Shown here piece after piece: positions 7,547-16,494 of a stretch of DNA of 64,000 nucleotides. The notes under the pieces are model-generated. The model did no database searches, was not told the origin of the DNA, and saw only the letters and a program-made list of their open reading frames with translations. Both the position numbers and the translations under genes were made by a program. Origin of the DNA: Desulfovibrionaceae bacterium (lineage in GTDB: Bacteria; Desulfobacterota; Desulfovibrionia; Desulfovibrionales; Desulfovibrionaceae); the NCBI GenBank assembly GCA_029008115.1, contig JAQXJC010000043.1, positions 1-64,000 on the forward strand, in the 5' to 3' direction. Numbering within the stretch: position 1 is the stretch's first letter; each line of letters starts with the position of its first letter.

Positions 7547-7937
7547 GGAACTCCTCCTTGTTCTTCCCGTCTACGCCAACAGCTAGAAATAGCAAATACC
7601 TGTTTTGCATGAAGATAAATGCCTTTCAGGTATGTGTATGCTCATGCCGTAAGGCATATTCCCTTCAAAAGGATGCGCCCGCCGGAGATGAGGGAAGAGT
7701 CCCCATGCAGAAGCGTATCTGGGGCCCCCTGCCACATGTCCCGGAGGAAGAGTATTTTAAATCTGTCGATGAGGCTTCCCCCGGGCTCTCCGCTGTCGTC
7801 CTGTTCCCGAAGAATATCCCGGCGTTGCGATGCGTTGATAACGGCAGTACGTCGGATTCTCAAGGCGGGCGGCATTCACAGGCGCTGCCTTCAGCCGTAT
7901 AGTACCGCGGCGGGCGCCATGCTCCGGGAGGGATACT
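7547..7937. other. Divergent control region between FMN reductase and lysR
   Basis: I see no convincing gene in these 391 bases. Short frames on both strands lack ribosome binding sites and family resemblance. It must hold the promoters of the lysR gene and of the flavin-module operon, and by analogy with LysR systems the operator. An AT-rich stretch at 7585-7640 is the most promoter-like part. Confidence 0.5.
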
Positions 7938-8837
7938 ATGGAAACGAGAGTCCTGCGCTATTTTGTGGAGGCCATCCGCCACAGAAGCATCACGCGGGCG
8001 GCGGAATATCTTCATGTGACGCAGCCGACGCTGTCGCGCCAGTTAAAGGAACTTGAGCAGGAGCTTGGGCAGACGCTTTTCAAACGGGTGAAGTACAGCA
8101 TCATGCCCACTGCCGAAGGGACAGTACTCTACGCCAGGGCGCTGGACATCCTTGCCATGGTGGACAGGACCGAGGAAGAATTTCGGATGATGGCGGACTT
8201 TAATGGGGGAGAGGTTGCCATCGGTTGCGCCGAATCGCAGGGAATGCGCATTGTGGCCCGGGCTGTGAAGCAGCTGCAGGATCGCTATCCTCTCTTCCGC
8301 ATTCATCTTTTCAGCGGCAATGCCGAGACGGTGCTGGAGCGCATGGACAAGGGGCTGCTTGACTTCGCCGTCGTCCTGCGCGGGGCCAATCCCTCTCGCT
8401 TTCATGCCTGCGAGCTGCCTCACAGGGAAGAATGGGGACTGCTTCTGCGCAAGGACAGTCCGCTGTCCTCCATGCGGGAGATTCCCGTCGAGATGCTTGC
8501 AGACCTTCCCCTCATCATTTCCGCATATGTAACTTCGGGAGAGATGCCGGAGTGGCTCACGACGCATCTTTCACATCTCAATGTGCGGGCGACATACAAC
8601 CTGGCCTTCAACGCGGCTATTCTCGTTCAGGAAGGCGTTGGTCATGCCCTCGTCATAGCCGGCATCGTCCCCACAAGCGCCGAAAGCGTCCTTTGCTTTC
8701 GCCCCATCCGCCCCAGGATAGAATCTACCATGCGCATTATCTGGAACCGCTCGACCATTCTTTCCCGCGCCGCGCAGGTTTTTCTTGATGAGGTAAGGCT
8801 GGAGTCTCCCCATGCGCCCGCTGTAACGTCAGTCTGA
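7938..8837 (+). CDS. LysR-family transcriptional regulator
   Basis: 299 residues. The N-terminal winged helix-turn-helix (residues 1-60) shows M-E-T-R-V-L-R-Y-F-V-E-A, then S-I-T-R-A-A-E-Y-L-H-V-T-Q-P-T-L-S-R-Q-L-K-E-L-E-Q-E-L-G, the classic LysR signature. The rest is the two-lobed periplasmic-binding-like effector domain. GGGAGGG lies five bases before the ATG. It is transcribed divergently from the FMN reductase/flavodoxin/cupin operon, which by the usual LysR logic is its target, with autoregulation likely. The effector is unknown. Confidence 0.92.
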   Translation: METRVLRYFVEAIRHRSITRAAEYLHVTQPTLSRQLKELEQELGQTLFKRVKYSIMPTAEGTVLYARALDILAMVDRTEEEFRMMADFNGGEVAIGCAESQGMRIVARAVKQLQDRYPLFRIHLFSGNAETVLERMDKGLLDFAVVLRGANPSRFHACELPHREEWGLLLRKDSPLSSMREIPVEMLADLPLIISAYVTSGEMPEWLTTHLSHLNVRATYNLAFNAAILVQEGVGHALVIAGIVPTSAESVLCFRPIRPRIESTMRIIWNRSTILSRAAQVFLDEVRLESPHAPAVTSV

Positions 8838-8880
8838 CTGGCTGTGGAAGAGGGAGCGGGCAGTTGAGCGATTCGTAAGC

Positions 8881-8911
8881 GCACAGGCTCCCGGAACGGC
8901 TCCGGGGGCCT
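8881..8911. terminator. Hairpin after lysR, near-copy of the tRNA-Lys terminator
   Basis: It is 28 of 31 bases identical to 5300-5330 and still forms the stem with one G-T pair, but it has no T run. It may be a decayed terminator between converging lysR and the membrane-protein gene. Confidence 0.5.
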
Positions 8912-8936
8912 GCTGTCGTTCCTGTTGCCGGCGGGA

Positions 8937-9848
8937 TCAGGATGCGGACGGCCGGGTATCCGCGCCTGTCCTGTTCCGGCTGCCGGCGGGGCCCTTCATG
9001 GCTTCCGGGGCAAAGCAGGTGGTGGCCCATGCCAGGGTCAGCACAAAGAGGGCGGCAAAGACGCTCACCGCCACATCCCACGGGGCCGTGGTGGAGAGCG
9101 ACAGGCGCATCATGAGCGTGCCGATGACAAAGCCCGAGTTGCGGAATACGGCGTGGAAGGAGGGCATGAAGTGCTGGGCGATGAGCACCAGCGCCACGTC
9201 CGAGAAGAGCAGCACGGTATAGATGGTTTCGAAGAAGTGCTGTTCCTGCCCGGTGGTGAGGAAGAGCCAGCAGTCCCGCACGCCAATGCCCATGAAGATG
9301 GAGAAGAGCGCCAGTCCCATGAGCTTCTTGCTCAGCACATAGCGCATGCGCTGCTCCGGCGATTTGATGTAGTGCTGATAGAGCCGCATGCGGTAGTAGA
9401 ATCCAAGGCAGATGAAGATGGCCAGCGCTCCGGTGGCGGCAAGGCCGATATGGATGAGCGGCGTGAAGTTGCTGCCGATGGCCACCGGCTCCGGCAGATG
9501 GGAAAGCTCCTTGAAGGCATTCCGCAGCAGGATGAGCGTCAGGATTTCAAACTGCTTGCCCAGCGATCGCGACAGGGAAATGGAGAGGCTCATGATGAGC
9601 CCCATGATTTCCAGCCCGAGGATGAGCGTGAAGGCCAGGTTGATGGCATGAAAGTAGTTGGTGGGAGCCAGCTCGGCCAGCGGGGCGGGCAGAAGCCCCT
9701 GCCTGTTCAGAAGGATGCCCAGCAGCGCCCCCATGAAGATGAGAAAGACGAGGAAGGCCACGCGCCGCTCCGTTCTGGGATTTTCCCAGAAATGGTGCAG
9801 CGCGTCATAGATATGCGTCAGGGGTTCCAGCCTGTAGATAAGCGCCAT
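8937..9848 (-). CDS. Multi-pass membrane protein, unknown function
   Basis: 303 residues from the ATG at 9848, chosen because GAGGAGGA precedes it. About seven hydrophobic segments are visible: V-A-F-L-V-F-L-I-F-M-G-A-L-L-G, then A-I-N-L-A-F-T-L-I-L-G, then I-G-L-A-A-T-G-A-L-A-I-F-I-C-L, then L-M-G-L-A-L-F-S-I-F-M-G, V-L-L-F-S-D-V-A-L-V-L-I, and a C-terminal one. A charged loop of about 40 residues precedes the middle segments. The C-terminal tail is basic and polar. I do not recognise the family. It is divergent from the FAD/Fe-S dehydrogenase gene and could share its control region. Confidence 0.75.
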   Translation of the reverse strand: MALIYRLEPLTHIYDALHHFWENPRTERRVAFLVFLIFMGALLGILLNRQGLLPAPLAELAPTNYFHAINLAFTLILGLEIMGLIMSLSISLSRSLGKQFEILTLILLRNAFKELSHLPEPVAIGSNFTPLIHIGLAATGALAIFICLGFYYRMRLYQHYIKSPEQRMRYVLSKKLMGLALFSIFMGIGVRDCWLFLTTGQEQHFFETIYTVLLFSDVALVLIAQHFMPSFHAVFRNSGFVIGTLMMRLSLSTTAPWDVAVSVFAALFVLTLAWATTCFAPEAMKGPAGSRNRTGADTRPSAS

Positions 9849-9985
9849 ACTTCCTCCTCGCGCGTCAGCCTGTACCGCCCGGAAGGGCCGTGGCGGACAG
9901 CTGAAGAACATTTCCAGCTTGGCGTGGGCCGGAAGAAAAGTAAAGCGGAAAACCGCGTCCGCCTGCGGGCCCTCGCCGCTGTGTA

Positions 9986-10014
9986 TTGCCAACGGCTTCC
10001 AAAGGGGCTAGGTT
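9986..10014 (+). promoter_or_regulatory. Promoter-like sequence for the FAD/Fe-S dehydrogenase
   Basis: TTGCCA (9986-9991) and TAGGTT (10009-10014) are spaced by 17 bases, about 100 bases before the gene. The match is moderate. Confidence 0.4.
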
Positions 10015-10112
10015 GTGTGCCTGCCCAGTCGCGGGGGGTGGAGCGCTTCTGGCGCGGAACGCACCCGTGCGGGCTTCACTCTATTCCAGCCTTCGCGCAG
10101 GAGTTCCCCGTC

Positions 10113-13100
10113 ATGGCACACAAGGGCCCCCATATTTCCATATCGCCGAACTACGTCGTCAACCGCATCCTGCGGCTGAATATCAATGAATTCGAGGAAT
10201 GGCCGGAATCCGTCCGCAATCTGGCCATCGCCATTGCGGAAGAGCTGTTCCTGGTGGCGTACAATCCCTTTATCGACGCGGATACCGTGCGCGAGAGCGT
10301 GCGCGCGCGTTTCGAGAAGGAATCCATTTCTCTGGCGCATCACTATGCTAACTCCATCAGCGAGGGCATCACCATGTTCTGGTCGGCCCACAATGCTGAA
10401 ATGGAGTTCCGCGACGAGCTGATCCGGCGCCTGGAGGACATCCTGCCGGACGAGTGCATCCTGCGCCGCCCCGGCGCGCTGGTGGAGACGGCCACGGATG
10501 CCACGGACCTGCGCATGGAGCTGCCGCTGCTGGTGGTGGAGCCGGACACGACGGAGCAGGTGGCCGAGCTGGTGCGGCTGGCCAACGAGCTGAAGTTCTC
10601 CCTTATCCCGCGCGGCGGCGGCTCCGGCCTCACCGGCGGCGCCGTGCCTGCCCGCAAGCGCACGCTCATTGTCAGCCTCACCCGCCTTACGGCCATCGGT
10701 CCCATCGATCTGGACGCCATGACCATGGTCTGTCAGGCCGGGGTCATCACGCAGGAGGCCATCAACGCCGCCGCAAAGGCGGGCGCTCTGCTCTCCGTGG
10801 ACCCCGCCTCCAAGCAGGCGTCGAGCATAGGCGGCAACGTCTCTGAAAATGCGGGCGGCCCCTGCGCCTTTGAATATGGCACGACGCTGGACAACCTGCT
10901 GTGGTGGCGCATGGTCACGCCCACCGGCGAAATCATCACCGTGGAGCGGGAGAATCATCCCCGGCACAAGATTCTGCCGGATGAGACGGCCGTCTTTGTG
11001 GTGAAGGATCCCAGCGGCGGCGTGCGCAATGTCATCCATCTCAAGGGAACGGAAATACGCCTGCCGGGCCTGGGCAAGGATGTGACCAACAAGGCCCTTG
11101 GCGGCCTGCCCGGCATGCAGAAGGAAGGCGTGGACGGCATCATTACCGACGCCTGCTTCATCCTGCACAGGAAGCCCCGCCACAAGCGCATCATGGTGAT
11201 GGAATTCTTCGGACGCTCCATGCACCCGGCGGCGGTGGTGGTGCGCGGGCTGGTGCAGCTCCGCAACCGCATCCGCGAGGAGGGCGACTATGCCCACCTC
11301 TCCGCGCTGGAGGAGTTCAACGCCAAGTACGTGCGGGTCATTGACTACAAGCGGAAGTCCGGGCGCTACGAGGGCACGCCTATTTCCGTCATTCTCCTTC
11401 AGGTGGACGGAGACGATCCCTTCCTGCTGGACAGCTGCGTGCGGCAGATTGTGGAGGTGGTGGAACAGCAGGATAATGTGGACATCATCGTGGCCAGGGA
11501 TGACAGGGAAGGGGAGGTCTTCTGGGAAGATCGCCACAAGCTGTCCGCCATTGCCAGGCGCACGTCCGGGTTCAAGCTCAATGAGGACGTGGTCATTCCC
11601 ATGGATCGCATCCCGGACTGGGCGCTCTTCCTTGAGCAGCTCAATCTGGAATGCACTGGAGCCGCGTACCGCTATGCCCTTCAGGAAGTCAGCCGCCTGC
11701 CGGGCTTTCCCCTGGGCGACAGGGACCTGGATGCCGAATATGCGCTGGCGACCCGGGCGGCCTCCGGTGAAATTTCCACGGAAGAAACGTCCGACGAGGA
11801 GCTGTACCAGCGCGCCGTGGACTTCATCAGAGGGCTTGCCGGAAAATACGGGCCGCTGGAGCGCAAGATTGCCGCCATTCTGGAATACATGGAGCGCAGT
11901 CGCATCGTGGTGGCCAGCCACATGCACGCCGGCGACGGCAACTGCCATGTGAACATTCCCGTCAACTCCAATGACGCGCATATGCTGGAGGAAGCCGAAG
12001 AGGTGGCCATGCGCGTCATGGCCGAGGCCCAGCAGATGGGCGGCGAGGTCTCGGGCGAGCACGGCATAGGCATCACCAAGATTGCCTTCCTGGGCAGGGA
12101 GAAGATGGAGGCCCTGCGCGAGTTCAAGACGCGCGTGGACCCGCGCGATGTCATGAACCCGGCCAAGCTGGTGCGCCGTGAGCTGCCTGTCCGCCCGTTT
12201 ACCTTCTCGTTCAACCGTCTCATCGAGGACATTCGCCAGAGCGGTCTTTCCGGCAAGGAGACGCTGATCAACCTGCTCAGCACCATCCAGACCTGCACGC
12301 GCTGCGGCAAGTGCAAGTTGGTGTGCGGCATGTGCTATCCCGAGCGCTCCATGCAGTACCATCCGCGCAACAAGAACATGGTACTGGGCATGCTGCTGGA
12401 GGCTGTGTACTATTCACAGGTGAACAAGGGGCACATTGATGCCGATCTGCTTTCCGAGCTGCGCGAGCTGGTGGAGCACTGCACCGGCTGCGGCCGCTGC
12501 ACGGCCAACTGCCCCGTGAAGATTCCCTCGGCGGATGTGGCCCTTGCCCTGCGCGCCCTGCTGGAGCATGAGGGCGCGGGCGGCCATCCCATCAAGGCGC
12601 GGGCCCTGGAATGGCTGGTGCGCGATCCCGCGGTCCGCATTCCCAAGGCCTCCAAGCTGGCCTCGCTGGGCCAGAAGATGCAGAACAATCTGCTGGGATT
12701 TGTGCCGCAGGCTGTCAAGAACCGTTTGCAGAATCCCATGTTCTCCGGCAAGGGGCCGAAGATGGGCTACAAGAACCTGTATGAAAGCCTGCGCCTGAGC
12801 CGAGGCTCTGTCTTCACGCCCGGAGAGCCCACGCCGAACATGCCCGCGGTGCTCTATTTCCCCGGCTGCGGGGGGGCGCTCTTCTATGATCGCATCGGCA
12901 TGGCCTCCATCATGCTCATGCTGCGCGCCGGCTGGGCCGTCATCGTGCCGCCGCAGCACATGTGCTGCGGCTATGCCCTGCTGGCCGCAGGCATGGACAC
13001 GCAGTATCAGGACAATCTGGCACAGGTGCGGCAGGCGCTGGCCGAGCAGATTCGCACTTGGAGCCGGCAGGGCTTTGCCGTCAGGCATCTGGTCACGGCC

Positions 13101-13712
13101 TGCGGCTCCTGCCGCGACAGCCTGGAGCGCAGCCGCCTGCTTGAGCAGTTCCCGGAGATTACGCAGCAGGACGTGGGTCAGCTGGTGCTGTCCTCCCTGC
13201 CGCGTGAGGCCATCCGCTTCCCCGTGGAGGCGGGGACGCCGCTGGTGTACCACGCCTCCTGCCATGCGGAATGGGCGGGCGTGCACAAGATCAAGGCGCG
13301 GGCCCTGCTGGCGGGAGCCGTTGCCGCGTTTTCCGGCGCGCGCGTGGCCCTGAATCCCGGCTGTTGCGCCGAATCCGGCATGGGCTCCATCACGTCTCCG
13401 GCCATCTACAACGTGCTGCGCGACCGCAAGCGTCTGAATCTGGAGCGGGCCTTTGCCAGCGGCTATGACGGGCCGGTAGTGGTGGGCTGCCCCTCCTGCA
13501 AGATTGGCATCGGCCGCAACCTGCTGCGCATGCACGACAGGCGCCCCGTGCTGCATCTGGCCGAATGGCTGGCGGCGCTGCTGGACGGGCCAGACTGGCG
13601 GACGGAATTCCGCCGCAAGGTCAACGGAACCCGCGGCGACGTGCGCGTCGTCAAGGTGCAGCCTGCATGCGGCGTCTCTTCAGGAACAGACAGTGACTCT
13701 GCCACAGAATAA
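10113..13712 (+). CDS. FAD-linked oxidase fused to Fe-S and CCG domains (D-lactate/glycolate-type dehydrogenase)
   Basis: 1199 residues from the ATG at 10113, with GCAGGAG upstream; the frame stays open much further upstream but without gene-like sequence. Domain order: FAD-binding PCMH fold from about 135 (P-R-G-G-G-S-G-L-T-G-G near 168), FAD-oxidase C-terminal domain to about 690 including H-M-H-A-G-D-G-N-C-H, and two ferredoxin-like motifs (C-T-R-C-G-K-C near 727 and C-T-G-C-G-R-C near 789). Two CCG domains follow, with cysteines near 950, 996, 1084 and 1125. It thus combines GlcD-like and GlcF-like functions in one chain, oxidising a 2-hydroxy acid and passing electrons to a membrane carrier. 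The exact substrate is not visible. A large homologue is known to me in Desulfovibrio vulgaris. Confidence 0.88.
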   Translation: MAHKGPHISISPNYVVNRILRLNINEFEEWPESVRNLAIAIAEELFLVAYNPFIDADTVRESVRARFEKESISLAHHYANSISEGITMFWSAHNAEMEFRDELIRRLEDILPDECILRRPGALVETATDATDLRMELPLLVVEPDTTEQVAELVRLANELKFSLIPRGGGSGLTGGAVPARKRTLIVSLTRLTAIGPIDLDAMTMVCQAGVITQEAINAAAKAGALLSVDPASKQASSIGGNVSENAGGPCAFEYGTTLDNLLWWRMVTPTGEIITVERENHPRHKILPDETAVFVVKDPSGGVRNVIHLKGTEIRLPGLGKDVTNKALGGLPGMQKEGVDGIITDACFILHRKPRHKRIMVMEFFGRSMHPAAVVVRGLVQLRNRIREEGDYAHLSALEEFNAKYVRVIDYKRKSGRYEGTPISVILLQVDGDDPFLLDSCVRQIVEVVEQQDNVDIIVARDDREGEVFWEDRHKLSAIARRTSGFKLNEDVVIPMDRIPDWALFLEQLNLECTGAAYRYALQEVSRLPGFPLGDRDLDAEYALATRAASGEISTEETSDEELYQRAVDFIRGLAGKYGPLERKIAAILEYMERSRIVVASHMHAGDGNCHVNIPVNSNDAHMLEEAEEVAMRVMAEAQQMGGEVSGEHGIGITKIAFLGREKMEALREFKTRVDPRDVMNPAKLVRRELPVRPFTFSFNRLIEDIRQSGLSGKETLINLLSTIQTCTRCGKCKLVCGMCYPERSMQYHPRNKNMVLGMLLEAVYYSQVNKGHIDADLLSELRELVEHCTGCGRCTANCPVKIPSADVALALRALLEHEGAGGHPIKARALEWLVRDPAVRIPKASKLASLGQKMQNNLLGFVPQAVKNRLQNPMFSGKGPKMGYKNLYESLRLSRGSVFTPGEPTPNMPAVLYFPGCGGALFYDRIGMASIMLMLRAGWAVIVPPQHMCCGYALLAAGMDTQYQDNLAQVRQALAEQIRTWSRQGFAVRHLVTACGSCRDSLERSRLLEQFPEITQQDVGQLVLSSLPREAIRFPVEAGTPLVYHASCHAEWAGVHKIKARALLAGAVAAFSGARVALNPGCCAESGMGSITSPAIYNVLRDRKRLNLERAFASGYDGPVVVGCPSCKIGIGRNLLRMHDRRPVLHLAEWLAALLDGPDWRTEFRRKVNGTRGDVRVVKVQPACGVSSGTDSDSATE

Positions 13713-14622
13713 TTTCGCGGCCTTCATTGCGCCGCGGGGCTTCGAGAAGGAGCTGCTGACCGAGCTGGGCAGCCGCGTGCTTGTGGCGCGCGGACGTCTG
13801 GTGCTGGCGCGCGGGGCGCGCGGCGCGGCCTGGGCGCAGAACGGCTGGATCAACCCGCAGTGGATTCCCATTGTTTCCGTGGGGGATGGCGTGCGGAAGC
13901 TCAGGGAGATTCAGCGCAACTGGTGGCTGCACTCGGTGGATCATCACCGCCGCGCCAGACTCATCCAGTCGCAGCTGCCGCACGTGAGCGCCAGGCGGCA
14001 GGTCTTCGGCCAGCCGGCGCCCACGGGCAGGCTGGGCGGCTGGACGCTGTGGGAGCCTGATCTCATGCTGGCGTCTCCGGTGACGACCTCCGCCTTCCCG
14101 GACGGCGACGTGGAATTTGTGGAGAACAAGATCGATCCGCCGGGCCGGGCCTATCTCAAGCTCTGGGAGCTCTTCACGCTGCTGGGCGTCCGCCCCGGGC
14201 CGGGCGAGCTCTGCCTTGATCTCGGGGCTTCCCCCGGCGGCTGGACATGGGTGCTGGGGCAGCTTGGCGCGTCCGTGTTCAGCATAGACAGGGCGCCGCT
14301 GGCTCCCGGCGTGGCGGCCCTGCCCACGGTGGAGAGCTGCCGGGGGAGCGGCTTCGGGCTGGACCCGCGCGATGCGGGGGCGGTGGACTGGCTTTTTTCG
14401 GACATGATCTGCTATCCCACGCGCCTGCTGGAGGCCATTCGCCGCTGGCTGGCGGAGGGGCGGTGCCGCAACTACGTCTGCACGCTGAAGTTTCAGGCGG
14501 AGACGGACTTCGAGACCATGCGGGCCTTTGCCGCCATTCCCGGCTCGCGGCTCATGCACCTTTCCTGCAACAAGCACGAGCTGACATGGGTCAGCCTGGA
14601 GGCATGGCGGCGGAAGGGCTAG
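13693..14622 (+). CDS. RlmM-like rRNA 2'-O-ribose methyltransferase
   Basis: 309 residues from a GTG at 13693, inside the end of the preceding gene, with AGGA about eight bases upstream. The C-terminal half is a FtsJ/RlmM-type Rossmann methyltransferase: C-L-D-L-G-A-S-P-G-G-W-T-W-V-L binds SAM. The acid in F-S-D-M-I-C-Y-P, the lysine in T-L-K-F-Q and the glutamate in N-K-H-E-L-T-W fit the K-D-K-E catalytic set. RlmM modifies C2498 of 23S rRNA in E. coli. Here the N-terminal part is shorter than the E. coli protein, so the exact site modified is inferred. The 20-base overlap suggests coupling with the dehydrogenase, though functions seem unrelated. Confidence 0.78.
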   Translation: MTLPQNNFAAFIAPRGFEKELLTELGSRVLVARGRLVLARGARGAAWAQNGWINPQWIPIVSVGDGVRKLREIQRNWWLHSVDHHRRARLIQSQLPHVSARRQVFGQPAPTGRLGGWTLWEPDLMLASPVTTSAFPDGDVEFVENKIDPPGRAYLKLWELFTLLGVRPGPGELCLDLGASPGGWTWVLGQLGASVFSIDRAPLAPGVAALPTVESCRGSGFGLDPRDAGAVDWLFSDMICYPTRLLEAIRRWLAEGRCRNYVCTLKFQAETDFETMRAFAAIPGSRLMHLSCNKHELTWVSLEAWRRKG

Positions 14623-14633
14623 CCGCGCGCATC

Positions 14634-14662
14634 TTGTGTTTTCCATGCTTTTCTGATAAGAC
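14634..14662 (+). promoter_or_regulatory. Promoter-like sequence for rpsA
   Basis: TTGTGT (14634-14639) and TAAGAC (14657-14662) are 17 bases apart in an otherwise AT-rich gap before rpsA. Confidence 0.42.
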
Positions 14663-14707
14663 CCACCATCCCCGTCAGGGAAATCATGTTTGGAGGCTAA
14701 GGATAAT

Positions 14708-16411
14708 ATGGCAAACCTGGAAACCGGGCACGACAGCGATTTCAATTTTGCGGACGCCCTCGAAAACTATCTGAATGACGAAATTGGCGAGCTGGAAGAA
14801 GGTTCCATCGTCAAGGGCGAAGTGGTGCGCGTGGACGACGAAAACGTCCTCGTGGACGTGAGCTTCAAGTCTGAGGGGCAGATTCCCGCTGCCGAGTTCA
14901 GGGACCCCGCCGGCAACCTCACTGTGAAGGTTGGTGATCAGGTGGATGTGTACGTGGTGCGCAAGAACGAATCTGAAGGCACCATTACCCTCTCCTTCGA
15001 GAAGGCCAAGCGCATGCAGCTTTTTGACCAGCTCGAAGAGGTGCAGGAAAACAACAGCATCATCAAGGGTCACATCGTGCGCCGCATCAAGGGTGGCTAC
15101 ACTGTCGACATCGGCGGCGTGGAAGCCTTCCTGCCCGGTTCCCATGTGGATCTGCGCCCCGTGCCGGACATGGACGCGCTGGTCAACCAGGAATTTGAAT
15201 TCCGCGTGCTGAAGATCAACCGCCGCCGCAGCAACGTCATCGTTTCCCGCCGCGTGCTGCTGGAAGAGGAGCGCGACTCCAAGCGCCAGGACCTGCTGGC
15301 CACGCTGGAAGAAGGCCAGATTGTCAAGGGCAAGGCCAAGAACATCACCGACTACGGCGTGTTCGTGGACCTTGGCGGCCTCGACGGCCTGCTGCACATT
15401 ACGGACATGAGCTGGAAGCGCATCCGCCATCCCAAGGAAATGATCACGCTGGGACAGGAGCTGGAGCTGAAGGTTCTCTCCTTCGACCGCGAAAGCAACA
15501 AGGTCTCCCTGGGCCTGAAGCAGCTGGTGGCCGATCCCTGGCAGGACATCTCCGCCCGCTTCCCCGAAGGCAAGAAGTGCCTCGGCAAGGTGACAAACCT
15601 TGTGGACTACGGCGCGTTTGTGGAGCTGGAAAGCGGCGTGGAAGGCCTTGTCCACATCTCCGAAATGAGCTGGACCCGCAAGTTGCGCCATCCTTCCCAG
15701 ATGGTGAAGGTCGGCGAGGAAGTGGAAGTGGTCATCCTCGGCGTGGACGGCGAAAAGAAGCGCATCTCCCTGGGCATGAAGCAGGTTCGCCCCAATCCCT
15801 GGGAGCTGGTGGCTGAAAAGTACCCCGAAGGCACCATTCTGGAAGGCGTCATCAAGAACATCACCGAATTCGGCATGTTCATCGGCATCGAGGACGGCAT
15901 CGACGGCCTCATCCATGTGTCGGACATCAGCTGGACCAAGAAGGTGCGCCATCCCAACGAGCTGTACAAGGTTGGCGACGTGGTGCAGGCCAAGGTGCTG
16001 ACCGTGGATCAGGAAAACGAGAAGTTCACGCTGGGCATCAAGCAGCTGGTGGAAGACCCGTGGGCGCACGTGCCCGCCGCCTATCCCGTGGGCTGCACGG
16101 TGAAGGGCATCGTCACCAACATCACTGACTTCGGCCTCTTTGTGGAAGTGGAAGAAGGCATTGAAGGTCTGGTGCACGTCTCCGAGCTTTCCGGCAAGAA
16201 GACCAAGACCCCGGCTGAATCCTTCAAGGAAGGCCAGGAAATCCAGGCCAAGGTCATCCATGTGAGCGCTGAAGAACGCCGTCTGGGTCTGTCCATCAAG
16301 CAGATCAAGGACGAGGAAGAACGCCGCAAGCCCAAGGAATTCCACGCCGGACCTCAGGAAAGCGGTCTGAATCTGGGCGATCTGCTGAAGCAGGCCAGCG
16401 AAAGCGAGTAG
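14708..16411 (+). CDS. rpsA: 30S ribosomal protein S1
   Basis: 567 residues from the ATG at 14708, which has AAGGA five bases upstream; a TTG 18 bases earlier is less likely. Six consecutive S1 OB-fold repeats of about 70-85 residues cover the protein from residue 30 to 525. Repeats 3-6 carry clear signatures such as G-V-F-V-D-L-G-G-L-D-G-L-L-H-I-T-D-M-S-W. Six repeats is the standard number for Gram-negative S1, which binds mRNA leaders on the 30S subunit. The long regular repeats explain the strong codon bias. A hairpin terminator follows at 16453. It appears monocistronic. Confidence 0.96.
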   Translation: MANLETGHDSDFNFADALENYLNDEIGELEEGSIVKGEVVRVDDENVLVDVSFKSEGQIPAAEFRDPAGNLTVKVGDQVDVYVVRKNESEGTITLSFEKAKRMQLFDQLEEVQENNSIIKGHIVRRIKGGYTVDIGGVEAFLPGSHVDLRPVPDMDALVNQEFEFRVLKINRRRSNVIVSRRVLLEEERDSKRQDLLATLEEGQIVKGKAKNITDYGVFVDLGGLDGLLHITDMSWKRIRHPKEMITLGQELELKVLSFDRESNKVSLGLKQLVADPWQDISARFPEGKKCLGKVTNLVDYGAFVELESGVEGLVHISEMSWTRKLRHPSQMVKVGEEVEVVILGVDGEKKRISLGMKQVRPNPWELVAEKYPEGTILEGVIKNITEFGMFIGIEDGIDGLIHVSDISWTKKVRHPNELYKVGDVVQAKVLTVDQENEKFTLGIKQLVEDPWAHVPAAYPVGCTVKGIVTNITDFGLFVEVEEGIEGLVHVSELSGKKTKTPAESFKEGQEIQAKVIHVSAEERRLGLSIKQIKDEEERRKPKEFHAGPQESGLNLGDLLKQASESE

Positions 16412-16452
16412 CCTTCCAGCCTGATTCGCTGACGGATTCCATGTAATACCGG

Positions 16453-16484
16453 ACAGGGGGAGTGCGCCGCGCTCCCCCTGTTTT
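16453..16484 (+). terminator. Terminator between converging rpsA and radical SAM gene
   Basis: A ten-base GC stem (ACAGGGGGAG / CTCCCCCTGT) with a nine-base loop is followed by TTTTG. It could serve both genes. Confidence 0.75.
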
Positions 16485-16494
16485 GTTGCCCCTG

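Noticed and set aside
7619-7902. Short frames on both strands in the lysR/FMN-reductase gap
   Set aside because: No ribosome binding sites, no recognisable sequence, and overlapping one another; treated as control region.
8925-10112. N-terminal extension of the large FAD dehydrogenase frame
   Set aside because: It is antisense to a real membrane-protein gene and lacks family sequence. The ATG at 10113 has a Shine-Dalgarno and begins recognisable protein.
10008-12362. A 784-aa minus-strand frame opposite the FAD dehydrogenase
   Set aside because: It is a shadow of the real gene, with the same low-complexity His/Gly/Arg composition and no start signals.
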